DNA from: Desulfovibrionales bacterium
GTDB taxonomy: Bacteria > Desulfobacterota > Desulfovibrionia > Desulfovibrionales > Desulfonatronaceae
Assembly: GCA_007693505.1 (NCBI GenBank)
Contig: REDL01000077.1
Location: forward strand, 1-64,000
Direction of reading: 5' to 3'
DNA: 64,000 nucleotides
In this document: positions 63,632-64,000 of the stretch, piece by piece
Numbering within the stretch: the stretch's first letter is position 1
Layout: each line of letters begins with the position of its first letter
The notes under the pieces: model-generated
The model's database searches: none
What the model saw: the letters and a program-made list of their open reading frames with translations, nothing else
Told to the model about the DNA's origin: nothing
Made by a program: the position numbers and the translations under genes

Positions 63632-64000
63632 ATGTATAACGCCGCCAGAGCCTATCTCCAGACCCAGGTCACCACGACAAACCCCGGAGATGTGGTCGTC
63701 TTGCTCTACGGGGGGGCGATCAATTTTTTGCAGCAGGCCAAGTTGAAAATGCAGGAACGGGACATGGAGCAAAAAGGACTGCTCATTTCCAAGGCCCTGG
63801 ACATTCTCGGCGAACTCGACGGCAGCCTGAACACCCAGAAAGGTGGTGATCTTGGTGAGAATTTGCACAAACTGTATTTCTACTGCAACACCCGCCTGCT
63901 GATGGCCAACCTGAAGCTGGACCCCAAGCTCATCGATGAGGTGATCACTATTTTGAACGGGCTGAAATCCGCCTTCGAGGAAATCAAGAATCAACAGCCG
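63632..64000 (+). CDS. fliS: Flagellar export chaperone FliS (partial, runs off the window)
   Basis: The first 123 codons of FliS, which binds the flagellin C-terminus before export. MYNAARAYLQTQVTTTNPGDVVVLLYGGAINFL (in part YLQTQVTTTNPGDVVVLLY) is the family start and most of its length (usually 120-150 residues) is visible. GAGGAG lies about eight bases before the ATG. It starts 68 bases after fliD, so it likely shares its transcript. Confidence 0.93.
   Translation, partial: MYNAARAYLQTQVTTTNPGDVVVLLYGGAINFLQQAKLKMQERDMEQKGLLISKALDILGELDGSLNTQKGGDLGENLHKLYFYCNTRLLMANLKLDPKLIDEVITILNGLKSAFEEIKNQQP

Noticed and set aside
1-64000. tRNA, rRNA, CRISPR arrays, insertion sequences
   Set aside because: No cloverleaf, rRNA segment, regularly spaced repeat or transposase was found by reading. 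A covariance search would be needed to exclude small RNAs.

Overview
The window comes from a Gram-negative, motile, probably anaerobic bacterium. Lipid A and outer-membrane functions (an LpxL-type acyltransferase, Mla-type lipid transport, lipoproteins with lipoboxes), polar-type flagellar genes with sigma-28 and sigma-54 promoters, an oxygen-sensitive NrdD/NrdG ribonucleotide reductase, an Fe-S serine dehydratase, LL-diaminopimelate aminotransferase and the DHH-CBS-tRNA nucleotidyltransferase fusion together suggest a Desulfovibrionales-like member of the Desulfobacterota. That placement is inference from gene content. No rRNA, tRNA, CRISPR array, insertion sequence or prophage was found; the window reads as chromosome with one glycan-biosynthesis island.

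Layout. 0.2-5.2 kb (+): serine dehydratase, a secreted DUF4412 protein, a STAS / anti-sigma kinase pair, DNA polymerase IV and a DUF3108 protein. 5.2-9.0 kb (-): a cobalamin riboswitch followed by nrdG, nrdD and a methyltransferase-like gene, so the B12-independent reductase appears to be under B12 control. 9.0-15.0 kb (-): an EndoIII-like protein, an EnvC-like hydrolase activator, a C-terminal processing protease, a divergent polysaccharide deacetylase, a cupin and a lipoprotein. 15.2 kb: thiol peroxidase. 15.9-27.4 kb: the glycan locus. It has a tightly packed minus-strand operon of four glycosyltransferases with a PemK/MazF-type toxin-antitoxin pair embedded in it. The divergent plus-strand group holds GDP-mannose 4,6-dehydratase, a coiled-coil protein, a double GT4 enzyme, a polyprenyl-phosphate GT2 and an 8-TM protein.

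27.5-39.0 kb (+): a DsbA-like protein, glutaminyl-tRNA synthetase, and a signalling block made of a CheB-CheR-PAS fusion, a PAS histidine kinase, a substrate-binding lipoprotein and a large hybrid kinase. 39.1-44.9 kb (+): an Mla/MCE lipid-transport operon (mlaE with fused STAS, mlaF, mlaD, a PqiC-like lipoprotein). It runs by ATGA overlaps straight into a stand-alone B12-binding protein and a histidine kinase. The B12 protein has both the W-x9-EH cap motif and the E-x-H-x2-G motif of CarH-type cobalamin photoreceptors. I consider this six-gene unit, with a putative light or B12 sensor wired to an envelope lipid transporter, the best candidate for an undescribed system here.

44.9-60.5 kb: mixed housekeeping genes (DUF305, serine hydrolase, the DHH-CBS-CCA fusion, XerD, dapL with a hairpin leader, folK with a poly-C start problem, lpxL, a 658-aa orphan, gcvT, rsmE, a zinc-ribbon protein, rarA). 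60.6-64.0 kb (+): flagellin with a sigma-28 promoter, fliD with a sigma-54 promoter, and fliS, which runs off the end. Key uncertainties are marked in the entries: several starts, the function of the orphans, and what the B12 protein senses.
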